DNA from: Hamiltosporidium tvaerminnensis
Taxonomy: Eukaryota; Microsporidia; Dubosqiidae
Reading direction: 5' to 3'
Assembly: GCA_022605425.2 (NCBI GenBank)
Contig: JAKIMF020000001.1
Span: 622,501-686,500, forward strand
DNA: 64,000 bases
Positions 19,261 to 31,547 of the stretch are shown one piece after another (positions within the stretch are counted from its first letter, which is position 1; every line of letters starts with the position of its first letter). Both the position numbers and the translations under genes were made by a program. The notes under the pieces were generated by a model. The model ran no database searches. It saw only the letters and a program-made list of their open reading frames with translations, and was not told the DNA's origin.

Positions 19261-21620
19261 CTAGACTTGATTGAAATTTATTCCTAAATATGATTCAAAT
19301 TCTATAAGGTTTATACCTCGTAAAATCTCCTCGTATTTTTCGCTCGATTCTTCGGTAAATATAGCAGCAATTTTCAGAAACTTTAGATTTCTAAAATACA
19401 AAATTGAAATTAATTCCAGATTGGTAAATTGATATACATAAATATGTAATTTAAATACAGTTTCCTTTATATTTGATTGTAGTATTTGTTGTAAAATATT
19501 ATCTTTTAAATCATTTTTGTAAATACATAATTTTAAATTTGTAAGTGATTTTAAATTTGCAATAATATTAAGATCTTCTTGATATAAAAATTCCGAATCG
19601 TAAACAAGTTTTTCGATTGAATATAAATCAAAAAAAAACGTAAAGACATATAAAATGCTATATAAAGACTGAATTTTTACATTCGACTTTGTTTTTATAT
19701 TCTAAATGACTCAATCTGGGCAATGATACACATTTTTCTGAGGTTATAAATATTCAAATTAATTAATTTGTCTTCAAAACCAAAATTTTTACGCTTTGTA
19801 TTTGAAATGAAAATTAAATTGAGCAAAAGATGTTCTAAGCTCATAAATCTATTGATGAAATAAAAGAAATGAGCGTTCAAAAAGTTTTTTAAATCTAAAA
19901 ATTCTATACGAATGACTGATTTGTTAGTAATTTCTAAATCATTACTGTTAATTTTCTCATCAAATTCAAATGACTTAAATAGAATAAATTTCAATTTTTC
20001 AGATCTTAATAGAATAACTAAAAGCTCAATAGTCAAGTTTACATTCAAAATATATAATTTATTTAGAAATATAAACGATTCTAAAAATTTATAGTTTTTT
20101 AAGCATTTATATTTAAGTCTTTTAAAATCCAATTTTAAACGAGTTATATAGTCAAAATTAAATATTTTTTCGAAATCAAATAGTATATAAGAGCGTCTAC
20201 ATAACCTTAAATTGATTCCATTTATATAATTATAGAAATTATATGACAAAAAGTTTTCTAATTCATTTTTGGAATCTGATATCATCAATTTATTAGATAA
20301 ATCAATCTTAAGATTTTTTAAATTTCCTACAAATGAATTGATAGAGGTTTTAGATTCTAGATCAACATGATCAAATAATTTTATTTTTACAATTTTTATA
20401 GATTGAAACGAAGTAATTTTTTCCAAACTAATTATTTCATCAACTTTAATTTTTCTTAAAATCAATGTAAGTTTGTCGAGACTCTTTAAAAATCCCAATA
20501 TTTTGACAACATGTTTTGTAAAACAAAAAAATATGAGTTTTAATCTTTGAATTAAGTCAAAATAGTTAATTTCATTCAATATATCAAATAATGGTAAATA
20601 ATCATCATAAATTAAGAATGAAGCCTTTTTTACGTTTTTTGGAAATGAGGAAGCGACTAAATCCAGATTTAAATCGTCTGAAAGAATAACGAGATCTACA
20701 TAGAATTTATCAATATAAAAAATTCTTATCATGATTTTCCATATTTCATAAAATTTTAAATTTAATAAATGATTATGAAAATGAAATTCGAATTCTTCGA
20801 TCTGTAAGCTAATAAAGTTTTTAACTAATTTATATTTCTTGTACAGCCTGATTCGACTAGAAACTACCATTGGATTATATTTATGAAAAAGTTCATAGAT
20901 AAACTTCTTTGATAATAAATAAAATTTGAAGAAACACTCTATCACATCACGAACGTGTAAATTGTTATATTCTCTGTGACATAAACAAAAAATAGCTGAA
21001 ATTCGTGCAAAATAGTCTTCGTTAAACATTATCGAATGAAAAACCAGCGATTTTATGAATATTTTATATTGATTATTTCTATTTACTCTGAAAATATTAC
21101 AATATTTTAAAAATTCGAAAAAAACAACTGGCTCAATTTTCATAGTACATTCATTAGTTTCTAATAGTTTAAGGAAGCATATAAACATCCTATAATCAGT
21201 TTTTTCAATATATATCGAGACTTCTTCTTTCTTTTCAATGAGTTTTTCATTAAAAAATTCAAATTCTAGAAATATATCATTCGGATATGAAAATTGAAAC
21301 ATGTTAGTAGAATTATATGAAGTTAAATATCTCTTAAAACAATTTTCTTGAGTACTGTGAAGTAGCGTACATGTTTTCATGCATAAAAAATGTACATCTT
21401 GATAATCTTGTAAAGAGCTGAATTCTTTATTCTCATCAATCTCTAAAATTTTCACGTTTAATCTACATATATGAATTTTAGAGAATAGAATTGCAAAAAC
21501 CGAAAAACGAATGTATGAAACCATAAAGATATTCAAATAATACATTGAACACTCTAAGGCACAACCAACACTAAATCTGATTCTTTTATTTTCTGTATCA
21601 ATAGTATTCATTTTGTACAT
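19261..21620 (-). pseudogene. leucine-rich repeat protein, frameshifted paralogue of 33127-35478
   Basis: An open frame of 641 aa (21620-19695) followed by a homologous but out-of-frame 3' part reaching a stop at 19261, level with the paralogue's stop. Compared with the paralogue there is one extra A in an A-run near 19727, after which the shifted frame reads C-x3-LP-x-L...EYKNKVECK like the intact CSHLPSLCSFKYDNRIKCK. A second one-base insertion lies near 19675. The N-terminal 310 residues are about 90% identical to the paralogue and include a hydrophobic signal-anchor-like segment (about 25-48). A BTB-like stretch (VSIYIEKTDYRMFICFLKLL) precedes the L/I/F-rich repeats. A truncated product is still possible. 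The paralogue supports a start at 21611; ATG 21620 is three codons earlier. Confidence 0.8.
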
Positions 21621-22682
21621 GGTTTCATCTTTTAATAGACAAATTAAATATAAATTAAGAAAAAAAATATGCGATAAATAACTATTAAATATATATTTAT
21701 CGTAAATTTATTAATCAAATTATATTAAAACAAAACGGAGCGTAAATAGAAATTAATACTGGCAAAACCTTAGCTTATATTTCTTCTAGAATTATTACTC
21801 AATACTATATGCCTAGATTTACGGTCATTGATCTTCTTAGAAGTTAGTTTTTCCAAATTCCGTTTAAACTTCATCATTGTATTTATTTTATTTATATTTC
21901 AAAGACGAATAACTGCAGTTTGAATTTCAAAATTCTTTTTCAAAAATATCATTAATACTCATCTTTGAGCATTAGATATTCAAATTATAAATTGATTCTG
22001 TTGATAATTTACAACTTTAGAATAAAATTTCTATAAATAGTTATGGTCTAATATTTATATATAAACATAAAAACAAATCAATTATTTTGTATTATGTTAT
22101 TCATTACATAATATAGGTAAATTATTTTTTTAAAACTCCAAAAAATATTATTATTAGAAATATATTTGTTTTTCCAAGATATTTTGGTAATAAGCATATT
22201 TAAAGACTTAAGATAGGTTTTACTAGTATGTAAGTTTAATTTATTGTGATTTTAAATTATTCTTATTAATTTTTTTATTTTATTAGAAATAAAATGTTCA
22301 CGAAATTTTTATATTTTTTTCTATCAAAATTTGCAGTGAAAATGAAAATTTTCAAGCCAAAGATCATTCGAGGTTAAATTGTAAGTAATAAACCAGTAAC
22401 TTTGTATTTTCAATGGTATTTTACAAATAATTGACCTTTAGATTATTTTAATGAAACCATAGACCAATGATATATCAACACTTTAAATAGTAAAATTCAA
22501 TCCAAAATTAATTGGTCAAAAGTTATTATTAGTCTATTTATATATGAACCTCTTTAAATAAACGAATACTGGGATAAACCAGAAAAGAAATATAATAATT
22601 GTAAAAATTTTACGAATTTAAAAGAGCTATATTATATTTGTCTAAATTAGATCGTTTAGCACTTCATAATATTTATAAAAAA
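21621..22682. other. AT-rich intergenic, no gene seen
   Basis: This is the upstream region of the frameshifted LRR gene. I see no conserved element apart from similarity of the first 40 bp to the paralogue's upstream flank (ATATATATTTATCGT...). Confidence 0.5.
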
Positions 22683-23385
22683 AACACATCTTTTTGAAAC
22701 AGTGCCAAGTGTTATATTTGTTTTCATAACATTAATGCAGTTCTAGCTTTAACATAAATAACTGCTACCCCAACACTCCATCGGTAACTCCTGCGATACC
22801 TACGTGACAAAGCATTTAATCTACCAGGTATGTAGAACGTAATTAATAGACAAGCCATGTTCCAAAGTTCGTTAATTTCCGTTGCATGGAGTGTGATCGA
22901 AGCCCTCCCTGGGCTCCCCAAGACTATGCAGCATTCTCAAATACTCTATTCTTTCTGAACCCCATAAACTTCTAGCTAAAATATATTTTAGAAGCTTACA
23001 TGGGATCCACCTATACAGTGCGATGTCATATCAACAAGTATAACCTGCTACTTAGCTCTCTCGGCTTTAAATGCCTTTTTTGTCTTATATCTCCCAGGTG
23101 CTAAGTCTTCTAACCCGAGTGAGCAAGGCTAGGTTTCCATGCTTTTACATGGCGATTACCAACATTTTTGGCTGCGGTCTGCAATCTGGTTACATAAAAA
23201 ACTAAAAATAAATCTGTAGAAAAAGTTTCGCTATTTCATAGACATTTTCTCGTCAAAAAAACTCATATGGAACAACCTAAGATGTATTGGTTTTATTCCC
23301 ACCAAAATCCAAACAATGCCCTCACACCAGTTTCACACACTCATTGCCAAGCAGAAAGTTTTTTATGTATTCATTTGCCCTCTAT
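22683..23385 (-). repeat. dispersed repeat family A, long copy
   Basis: Collinear with 12011-12722 and about 75% identical by eye: CACATCTTTTTGAAACAGTG, TTGTTTTCATAACATTAATG, CTGCTACCCCAACACTCCAT, CTAAGTCTTCTAACCCGAG, TTTCGCTATTTCATAGAC. No long ORF survives. Confidence 0.75.
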
Positions 23386-26300
23386 CAAGTATTTCATAAC
23401 AATAGTTTAAATTTATAACTCATATAAAAACATATTATTTATCATACAATTCAAAATCTATAAATTATTAAGAGCTTATAGTATATAATGTATTTAAAAG
23501 ATAAATTTTTATTATTATTGTAATAAAAATTTGGTAAAATAAATTGATAACGTTTGATATTATTTGTTTGTTACGAAAAACTATGATTTCTAAGCATCCG
23601 CTTTAAATTTTAGATAATATAAGTTTTAAAAACAAAAGAAATACTTCTATTTTTTGCATAAAGAGAAAATTTATTTTTATGAAGCGAACTAAAATAAGTC
23701 ATGTATAAAAAACCTACTAAATATTGCAAAGATATCAAGGTTTAAAGATAATTTATTTCCTGGTCCTAAAAAAAACTCGACAGTTAAAAAAAAAAATAAA
23801 AATAACAAAAAAGAAGCATCACCTATCGGAGAAGTGTGGATAGATTAAAACGGTAATGTGATACAGAAAGATTGTCCGTCTACCTAAACAGGTTCATACA
23901 TTTTCTACTTGCGGACTAAAAACACATTGATTATGCTGAACAGTCTCAAAATAAAGGTCTCAATGCTTTGTTTTTTCACACAAAACACCTTATTTTTCGT
24001 TAAAGTTTTTGCGCGGAATCAGATATGATATTGTAAAAACCCATATTAGACTAGTTAAAGAAGAAAATTGATTCACCGTACCACAAACTTACTAATTTCT
24101 CAAATCCGATTAATAGAAATGCTTTAAGATTTTTAAGATACAAAAAAGGTTTGTTGAAGCTTTCGAAGTATTAAACCTAAAATCTACGCTTAAAATTAGA
24201 AATATCTGAAAATAAATTGTACTAACAAGAAAGGAAATATTAATCCAAGAAAATAACTCAGACAAAAATAAAATATTACCTGTTTAACAAGTTTTTTTTC
24301 TACTGCCACTTCAGTGTAACCAGATCTGTTATAATAATGTTTTCGAGAAACAAAAGTCTCAAAATCGAAAACAGTCAAATAAATCGGTGTATTCAGTAGA
24401 GTCTGGAAATAGCTAATTATAAATCCAGGTGTATTTGGTTAAATCTTCTTAATTGTAAAAATTATGGATACACTGGGGTTAATAAAAGCATTTTTGGTAT
24501 CTAGGAACGTGAGAACGCGCAAGAAGAAGTCTGAATCGAAACGATAAAAAAAACATAGAAAATAAGAGCTCTGATGTTAATAATTATCATGTAATTTCTT
24601 TTGAAAGTCACTACAAATACGAGAAACCTATGTCGAACGAAGTAAAAGACTCGATCGAAATCATTTAATATTTATATAAATCTATACAACGAAATAATTT
24701 ATCTAATGAGCAAATAGAAAACAATATATAGTTGATTTTTTTGGCTTGCTTCTTTCTTAAAGTGTAGAATACCATCTACGAATAGGTAAGAGTTTGGGAT
24801 TTTATTCAGGGTTTCTAACATTTTGCTGACTATTTGGGTCGTCAGACATAACACTAAACCTTACTTATTCAAAGAATATATAGTGTACGAACCCGAATCC
24901 TTTGGAATAAATTCCAATGCTCGACCTAATGCTACATCATTAAAATATAATCTTAGAAACTACAATGCAAAAATCCTAAAATAATAGTAAAAATATTGTA
25001 TATTTGAGTCGTTCTTTCTCGAAATTACTGATGAATACCTTAGAGTTCAAAAATTTCGATTCATAGGCATGTTGATACAAATTATAATAGTTTTATCTGA
25101 TATGAACGCGGTGTAAGAAACATTTATGAATAGTTTAGCATCAGTATCGCACGTTCAGATACGTTCTAAATTAGTGGAAGGAGGATAGCCACATTAAGAA
25201 ATATCTACTTGTTAATGAGTGTGTGAAATTAGTGTAGAGGTCATTGTTGAGATTTTGGTGTGATCTAATCCACGGTGGATCCATAGGCTAATCTGCTATA
25301 ATCCCGAATTATAAGAGACTAAATGAAACAAATAAAGAACTTCTATTGTTCATATTTGATACCGAGAGTTATAAGAGGACTGGAATATGTAAGTAACTAA
25401 TATACTTTATAAATTATTTTTTCATTTGCTTTATGAGTTTATAAAAACCAGTGATTTTTTTCATAAGTGTAAAGCGGCTGGAAATTATGGTATTTGTTAT
25501 ATGAATAAAAATCCGAGCCTCATAGCAAATATCCTTATGTCTCTATGACAATAATATTATGAGAAGAAACCAAGAACAGATTCCATTTACTGGATAATAA
25601 CTTGTTTGTTCTGAAATATAGACCAAAATCGTTTGGAATTCATATAAGTATCATGAATGTTAAAATTATACAACAAAACAAGGGCACAAAAAACCATAAG
25701 TAAAGCGAAAGAGCACAAATTCTTTTAAAAAATCAATTCGAAGTGTCAGATGTATGCTAGAGTCAAAGAGAAAACCCCGCGAACCTTTCGCATTCCCGTG
25801 ATTAATAGCACAAACAAAGCTTTAGACATAAATATTAATTTCAAAAATTTTTATGATTTATTTTCACATTTAATGCTATCAAGCGCAAAACTCTTAATTT
25901 TCAAGTTTGAATTTGAAAATTTATCAAAGAATAAATATTAAAATGGAAAATTAATATATTAAATGAATTTGAAAATTTAATGAACCATAGGTTGAAAAAG
26001 GGAATCATGCTAGAAAATAATGCTTATTGCTTTTTTCTGTTAGGCATAGATTTTTTAGCCCGAGATGTCATGTGAAAATATAAAAATGAGAATATTTACT
26101 ACGAGAGTATCCTACTGCCAATAATCTCTATTCCTTTATAATCTCAAACTTTTGGGAGTTAATGAGTCTAAATTTATTTCTATGACACTTGAGGAATAAA
26201 AATTTATAAAAGTGTTAAGGGTGAGCATCAAAAGAAAAACACAGTCATTTATGAGAATTCATATTACTATCATATTCTGTAACATATTTGTGTCTAAAAT

Positions 26301-26900
26301 AATTGCAGATAATACCAGAAACTTGAAGAAAGCAAACTACATAATTACTTTAAGATACTATTATATAGAGATGAAGGGTATCTCTGCAACAGTTAGAATA
26401 CAATAAAATCATTAACTATATACAAACGCACGATTCAATTTATTAAATATCATATAAGAATACTTCGACTTAAACCAATTAATTTTTTTGACACATTATA
26501 CAATACTTTTTAATGTTAGAAAACAGGGCACATATAAATCCTGTACATAAATTTAGTTTCTTAAAAATAACAGAACTTATAAAAGGCACACAAGAGGTGG
26601 AAAAAAAAGCGAACATTTGCTTTTCCACCTCTTGAATTTTTGAAAATAGTAAGGAAGTTTGCACTGGAATAATAGACTATAAAGATTGAGCATAATAATT
26701 AGATTTTTCTTGCAATATAGAAAAGATTTATCTAAATATTATATAGCAGAAAATGAAATGTGAAGTACAGAAAAATTAGAAAATTCTCAACAAGCAAATT
26801 TACATAATAGCAAACGATACTTCAGATGATTTTAGAATAAGCAGATGCTAAAACAAGGAGATACATTATCGTGTGGTTATTTAACTTTACAATAGAAAAT
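23386..26900. other. decayed repeat-derived DNA, no intact gene
   Basis: Many short, unrelated ORFs with no conserved motifs and a locally higher GC content, as expected for old mobile-element sequence. A partial family-A-like copy lies at 25170-25350 (GGAGGATAGCCACATTAAGA, then AATGAGTGTGTGAAAT). A strong hairpin is at 26591-26634. Confidence 0.5.
26591..26634. repeat. 14-16-bp near-perfect hairpin
   Basis: CAAGAGGTGGAAAA (26591-26604) and TTTTCCACCTCTTG (26621-26634) are exact reverse complements; an inner GC pair extends the stem across a four-A bulge. It stands out in otherwise decayed DNA. Confidence 0.85.
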
Positions 26901-26949
26901 ATTAGTCTTAAACAAAACCTTGATGAAAAGGAAATTTTTTTCCAATATA

Positions 26950-27465
26950 AAGACCTCATATAAAGGATATACAGACGACCTAAGTATAATCTACAAAAAT
27001 GAAAGCTGATATAAAATCAGCCTTTAGTGTTATCGCAACAGAACTGGCCAAGTCGGATTAAATATTAATCAGAACAAAGCCTAAGTATATTGAATTACTT
27101 TTTTGCAAAGTGACTAAAAAATCGATTAGAAATTGACTCAATAAAGTTCGAAAAGGTATCGAGCTTAAAATATCTAGGAACTTTTATCAATGAAAATAAT
27201 AAAAGCAATGATGAAATCGAGTAACAAATGAAAGCAGGAAATAAAGTTTACTTTGAAATGGAACGCTGAATTTAATCAAGATATATAAGTATAAATGCAA
27301 AAAAAGAATATATACGGACAATAAAACACCATTTTTAATCAATATATCTGAGAATTGGGTCATGAACAAAAATAGATGAAATACTTTTAGACACCCGAGA
27401 AAGAAAGATACTTCGCTTAATATATGACCCAAAATCTATAAACAAAAAAGCGAAAAATTGTAAAT
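26950..27465 (+). pseudogene. decayed LINE reverse transcriptase (endonuclease-RT type)
   Basis: Across three frames, with stops and frameshifts, the conserved order of a LINE reverse transcriptase can be read: YTDDLSIIYKNE (the YxDD catalytic box, 26968-26979), GLNINQNKA, FEKVSSLKYLGTFINENN followed by DEIE, KAGNKVYF, SENWVMNK and DEILLDTRERKILRLIY. This LKYLG...ERKILR pattern is characteristic of Jockey/RTE-like elements carrying an apurinic-type endonuclease, a lineage distinct from the PD-(D/E)xK element at 46.9 kb. No N-terminal domain is recoverable. It is long dead. Confidence 0.8.
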
Positions 27466-28084
27466 AAATAAGAAATTTATGATCACTATCCTGAATACAA
27501 TTTGGTAACTGAAATACAAAGAGAAAAATTATAATAGCTGGGACATTTAATATGAATCCCACCGGATATATAAGAAAATCCTGTCTATATCTATAAACCC
27601 AATGGGAAAAAAATAAAAAGGTGACCACGGAAAAGATGTAGCAATGCTATAAACAAATAATATGAGAATGCTTAATGTGAGATCGTGTGAGAAAAATCGC
27701 GAAAGAAGCTCGGGCTCAATAAGAGCTTTAGCGCCATTTAGTACTAGTAAAAAATTTACGTACGCAATTTAAGTCGAAAATTCCTGTCAAATTAATATAT
27801 CTAAGAATTAATAAACGAACAAATTCTTTTACATCACAAATCAATTCAAGAAAATCAAAACCAGCTTTACGATGCAGTAGATTCCATCTATATTAAAAAT
27901 AGAGGTAAATTTCAAACGCAAAAGAAAATTGTCCTTATTGAAGAGCGCTAAAAAATCACAAGGGCATTGAGGAATTAGAGATGGAAAATGTGCCGTTGAC
28001 TACAAAAAAGCAGACATATTCAAGTGATTATTTCTCTATATCTCTTTTGCTTGTAAAATAATTTTAAATTCACAAAGAAACCGA

Positions 28085-28285
28085 GGGTAGAGAGAGGATA
28101 GCCACATTAAAAACCATTTGATTGACAAAGCGCGTATGTAATGAATGTAGAAAATGATGGTAAAAATTTGGTGGAATATAAACTATAATGAATCTATGGG
28201 CAAATCCCCAATAATACAGAGTGCAAAAGATTTGAACAAATGGAAAACAAAAGACTGTCTCAAAAACCAATGCCCTAGTGTAAAA
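28085..28285 (+). repeat. dispersed repeat family A, short end copy
   Basis: GAGGATAGCCACATTAAAAA, CCATTTGATTGACAAAGCG and AATTTGGTGG..ATATAAAC match the same end of family A as in 25170-25350, 40190-40400 and 52410-52500. Confidence 0.55.
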
Positions 28286-28892
28286 ACTGAACCATAACCA
28301 ATGAAACATTTAAATTGTAGGGCTTTCGGGACAATAGGGGAATCTGTGAATTTCGAAATGTCTTGAATCAGATAACCGGCGAGTACGCAAGAGGAGAAGG
28401 CCTTGATAACGCCAGGAAATCAACTTGCGACAGAATATTTTGGCTTCTATTTGTTCATCCTCGAAACCGAGAAGTAAAACAAGACTGGAATAGGTGTATA
28501 GGTGATCAAAAGGATACAGAAGTCACTTTTTTTAAGAAATTGGTGAAAATCAGTATGAAAAAATAAAATAGAAATTAAATTGAATTGAATAATAATTGGC
28601 TGTTCAGAATGAAATGAATTATGCATTGTTTCTTAAAATAAGATATACAAGATGACATTTATTGAAGTTGGTAATTATCGTAACCTCTCTCGATGTACCC
28701 AGATAAAAATTATCTTTGATAGAGGCAGGATCTATCATTTGAATAAATGGTTTGTTAATCCGTGTAATCAAAGATTTAGTTTGATCAACAAAAGACTTAT
28801 TTAAATTGTTATTCCAGGTTTTCTTTTTTCTTTCTTCGACCAATAGAGTTTTAATGAAATATAATTTTATATTTATAAGGGAATTCTTTCCC

Positions 28893-29126
28893 CTTCATGC
28901 CAGAAGCAGAATTAGCTTGGGGTATTCTCTGCTTTTCGTAAGAGACGACTAAAAGAAACTGATCCTCTATGTTAGGATTGAGCGTAGGGCTAACATCCCA
29001 TCCTATAAAACATCTTGTTACGAAACCCAATAAGTAAACAAATCCACTGGAAAAAGACCGGTAGGCAGTATTACTAAGGGAGGCCAAGGCTCGCGACAGA
29101 GCTGTAGTTCCAAATATGAATGAATA
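28893..29126 (+). repeat. dispersed repeat family B, copy 1
   Basis: About 230 bp, roughly 80% identical by eye to 55533-55763: CTTGGGGTATTCT, AAGAG[GA]CGACTAAAAG, GCGTAG[GA]GCTAACA, TGTTACGAAACCC, AAACAAATCCACTGGAAAAA, ACCGGT[GA]GGC, GAGGCCAAGGCT. Its GC content is well above the surroundings. It does not code. It may be a leader or tail part of a mobile element. Confidence 0.85.
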
Positions 29127-29816
29127 GACAAGGGAATTCAATAACCCATAATTATGTAGTAGAATACTACAGTAATGCTTCCCAGATTCAAATTAATTAG
29201 TTGAAAAGAATAGTCCAAGGAAATACCAATGTTTGATTATAAGCAATTTCTTATTCTAAAAAATATTATGAAAATAATGCCTACTGTATTAACGTATGAT
29301 GTAATTGTTGCTATGATCCGTAGAAATATTTCAGGAAGCTTGAAAAACCCCTATGGACTTTAATGCATATAAAGTTTTAGTCTTGAAAGGAAGACAAAAA
29401 CTAGGTCTTTGTAGCGAAAATAGAATTCAAGTACATCGAAAATAATAATGAGAGTTGGAATACAGAACAGGGTTATATACAAATGGCCGATAGCCATCAA
29501 ACCCAAACTCTTTGCACATGTCGATCAATATTGAAGAAGGTACTAAACAAAGTACAAGAAAATTTATAAATTCCAAATTGAATAAAATTTTGGCATCAAA
29601 CAAAAAGCTCAAAACACGGGAACAGTATAATATTAAAGATAATCAGTTAGAAAAGAATCGAATATACTTCTACAAGAATAACCTTTAAACAAATAATCCA
29701 GTGTTACATATAATTTGAGAATTTTTATAAAGAAATATTATAAACTCATTTAAAAACTCAATATATGGGTTTTTTGATATTAGTAGAAAAAAATATTTTA
29801 GTCTAAAAATATTATA
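29127..29816. other. decayed sequence, no gene seen
   Basis: No conserved motif. The transposon at 29817 is inserted in this old repeat-derived DNA. Confidence 0.5.
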
Positions 29817-30010
29817 GGGTTTTTCGATCAATATAATAATCCTTGCAATCAATATAATAATTTTTCGATCAATATAATAATCCTTGCAATCAATATAATA
29901 ATTTTTCGATCAATATAATAATCCTTGCAATCAATATAATAATTTTTCGATCAATATAATAATCCTTGCAATCAATATAATAATCCTTGCAATCAATATA
30001 ATAATTATTT
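29817..30010 (+). repeat. left composite terminal inverted repeat
   Basis: Tandem units of about 21 bp alternate between a TTTTTCGATCAAT and a TCCTTGCAATCAAT version, all sharing CAATATAATAA. The mirror-image array is at 31355-31545 with a few substitutions. The repeated units could be multiple transposase-binding sites. Confidence 0.92.
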
Positions 30011-30103
30011 TAAAAAAATAGAAATTTATAAAAAAATTAAAAAAATAGAAATTTATAAAATAAAAATTTAAAAAATAATTCATTCATTATAAAATTAACT
30101 CCC

Positions 30104-31273
30104 ATGTCAAATTCTTTTTCAGGTAAAAATACCAACGAGAACAAATATGATTTTCATGTAGGTGAAACACCGGAATATATAGAGTGCGAAAATGACAATG
30201 TTTTGAAGTGTCTTGTAGAAACATCTGGATCGCATGATGAAAATCTCTCACTATCCACCATTCCAACTCTGAGGAAACAAATGGTTTCTATTAATGATCG
30301 GGAACGCATAATTGAAAAAACATTAGAAGGCTATTCTATGTCCGCAATTGCCTCGATGTATCGAATAAATTACCAGACGGTTAATAGTATCGTTAGACGA
30401 TATTTAAAAACTGGCTTGGTATTTGTCGATAAAAGAGGTGGTGATAGGCGCTCAAAGTTAAGCTTGGAAATAAAAGAGAGCTTACAAGCCTATGTTGATT
30501 TGGAATGTACAAAAACCCTGTATGAGTTGGCAGAATGGGTCAAATGTACATTTAATATTGATGTGTCAACTAGTACAATTGATCGCGCACTAAGGGAGTT
30601 CCATTACACTCTAAAGCGTGTAACATTAGTGCCTGAGCGTAGAAATACACTTTCGACAATTGAGCTAAGAACCAATTACGCAACTAGTTTTCGTGAGTTG
30701 GAGGTTGATAACGATGACAAAAACTTTGTCTTTTTAGATGAAGTTGGGTTTGCAGTAGTCACACGCCCCAGTAGAGGTCGTAACATGAGAGGTGAATCTG
30801 CATACCTATCTGTAACAGCAGCTCGAAGTAGAAATATTTCAGTAGTCGCAGCAATGAACAAATATGGTATGATATACTATAAGATTCATGAGAGGGCCGT
30901 AAATGGTGAGGATTTCAAATTATTTATTAAGGAGATTAATGAAAGTTGTCAAAGGCAAGGAATTTTGACTCCAATATTTGTAATGGACAATGCGAGAATT
31001 CATCACTATCGTGGATTGAATGATGATGAGGATTTTGCTTCGTTTCGAATAAAACATCTTCCACCTTACTCTCCATTTCTTAATCCAATTGAGAATGTAT
31101 TCTCAGTCTGGAAAAATAAAGTAATTCGAGGTGGTGCTCGTACTGAGCCTCAGTTGAGAATATTAATTTATGAAAAATTTAATGAGATCACGGGAGAACA
31201 TTGTAGTTCTTTTTACCGTAAAATTTTAGGATATTTGCAAAAGTCTGAAGTAGGGCAAGTGACTCTTGAATAA
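30104..31273 (+). CDS. Tc1/IS630-superfamily transposase (DD34E)
   Basis: 389 aa. Residues 63-110 form a helix-turn-helix (RERIIEKTLEGYSMSAIASM, then YRINYQTVNSIVRRYLKTG), followed by a second DNA-binding region (RRSKLSLEIKESLQAYV...STSTIDRALRE). The RNase-H-like DDE core has FLDEVGF (catalytic D212), VMDNARIHH (D295) and PPYSPFLNPIENVFSVWKN (E330), with 34 residues between the last two. The reading frame is intact with every key residue present, so the protein is probably functional. CCC (30101-30103) abuts its ATG, the same start signal as host genes. The first 55 residues are low-complexity and acidic. Confidence 0.94.
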   Translation: MSNSFSGKNTNENKYDFHVGETPEYIECENDNVLKCLVETSGSHDENLSLSTIPTLRKQMVSINDRERIIEKTLEGYSMSAIASMYRINYQTVNSIVRRYLKTGLVFVDKRGGDRRSKLSLEIKESLQAYVDLECTKTLYELAEWVKCTFNIDVSTSTIDRALREFHYTLKRVTLVPERRNTLSTIELRTNYATSFRELEVDNDDKNFVFLDEVGFAVVTRPSRGRNMRGESAYLSVTAARSRNISVVAAMNKYGMIYYKIHERAVNGEDFKLFIKEINESCQRQGILTPIFVMDNARIHHYRGLNDDEDFASFRIKHLPPYSPFLNPIENVFSVWKNKVIRGGARTEPQLRILIYEKFNEITGEHCSSFYRKILGYLQKSEVGQVTLE

Positions 31274-31354
31274 TAAATCTCAAGTACTATCTATAATTTT
31301 ATTTTTTAAATTTCTATTTTTTAAATTTTTTTTTTAAATTTTTATTTTTTAAAA

Positions 31355-31545
31355 ATAATTATTATATTGATTGCAAGATTTATTATATTGATTGCAAGGA
31401 TTATTATATTGATCGAAAGATTATTATATTGATTGCAAGGATTATTATATTGTTCGAAAAATTATTATATTGATTGCAAGGATTATTATATTGATCAAAA
31501 AATTATTATATTGATTGAAGGATTATTATATTGATCGAAAAACCC
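31355..31545 (-). repeat. right composite terminal inverted repeat
   Basis: Inverted counterpart of 29817-30010; ends ...GATCGAAAAACCC before TA. It contains single-base differences from the left end (GTTCGAAAAA, GATCAAAAAA, one unit with a lost GC). Confidence 0.92.
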
Positions 31546-31547
31546 TA

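Larger units (their letters stand above)
29817..31545 (+). mobile_element. complete Tc1/mariner-IS630-type DNA transposon
   Basis: A 1,729-bp element flanked by TA dinucleotides (29815-29816 and 31546-31547), the expected target duplication of this superfamily. The ends are perfect inverted repeats (GGGTTTTTCGATCAATATAA at the left; its reverse complement closes the right end). Each end continues as about 9-10 alternating units of about 21 bp (TTTTTCGATCAATATAATAA and TCCTTGCAATCAATATAATAA), giving composite inverted ends of about 190-240 bp. The single ORF is intact. Intact ends, TSD and ORF point to recent insertion. Confidence 0.95.

Noticed and set aside
27187..29612. Several 60-97-aa minus-strand ORFs
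   Set aside because: Antisense or out-of-frame readings of decayed LINE and repeat DNA; hydrophobic by composition, no start signals.
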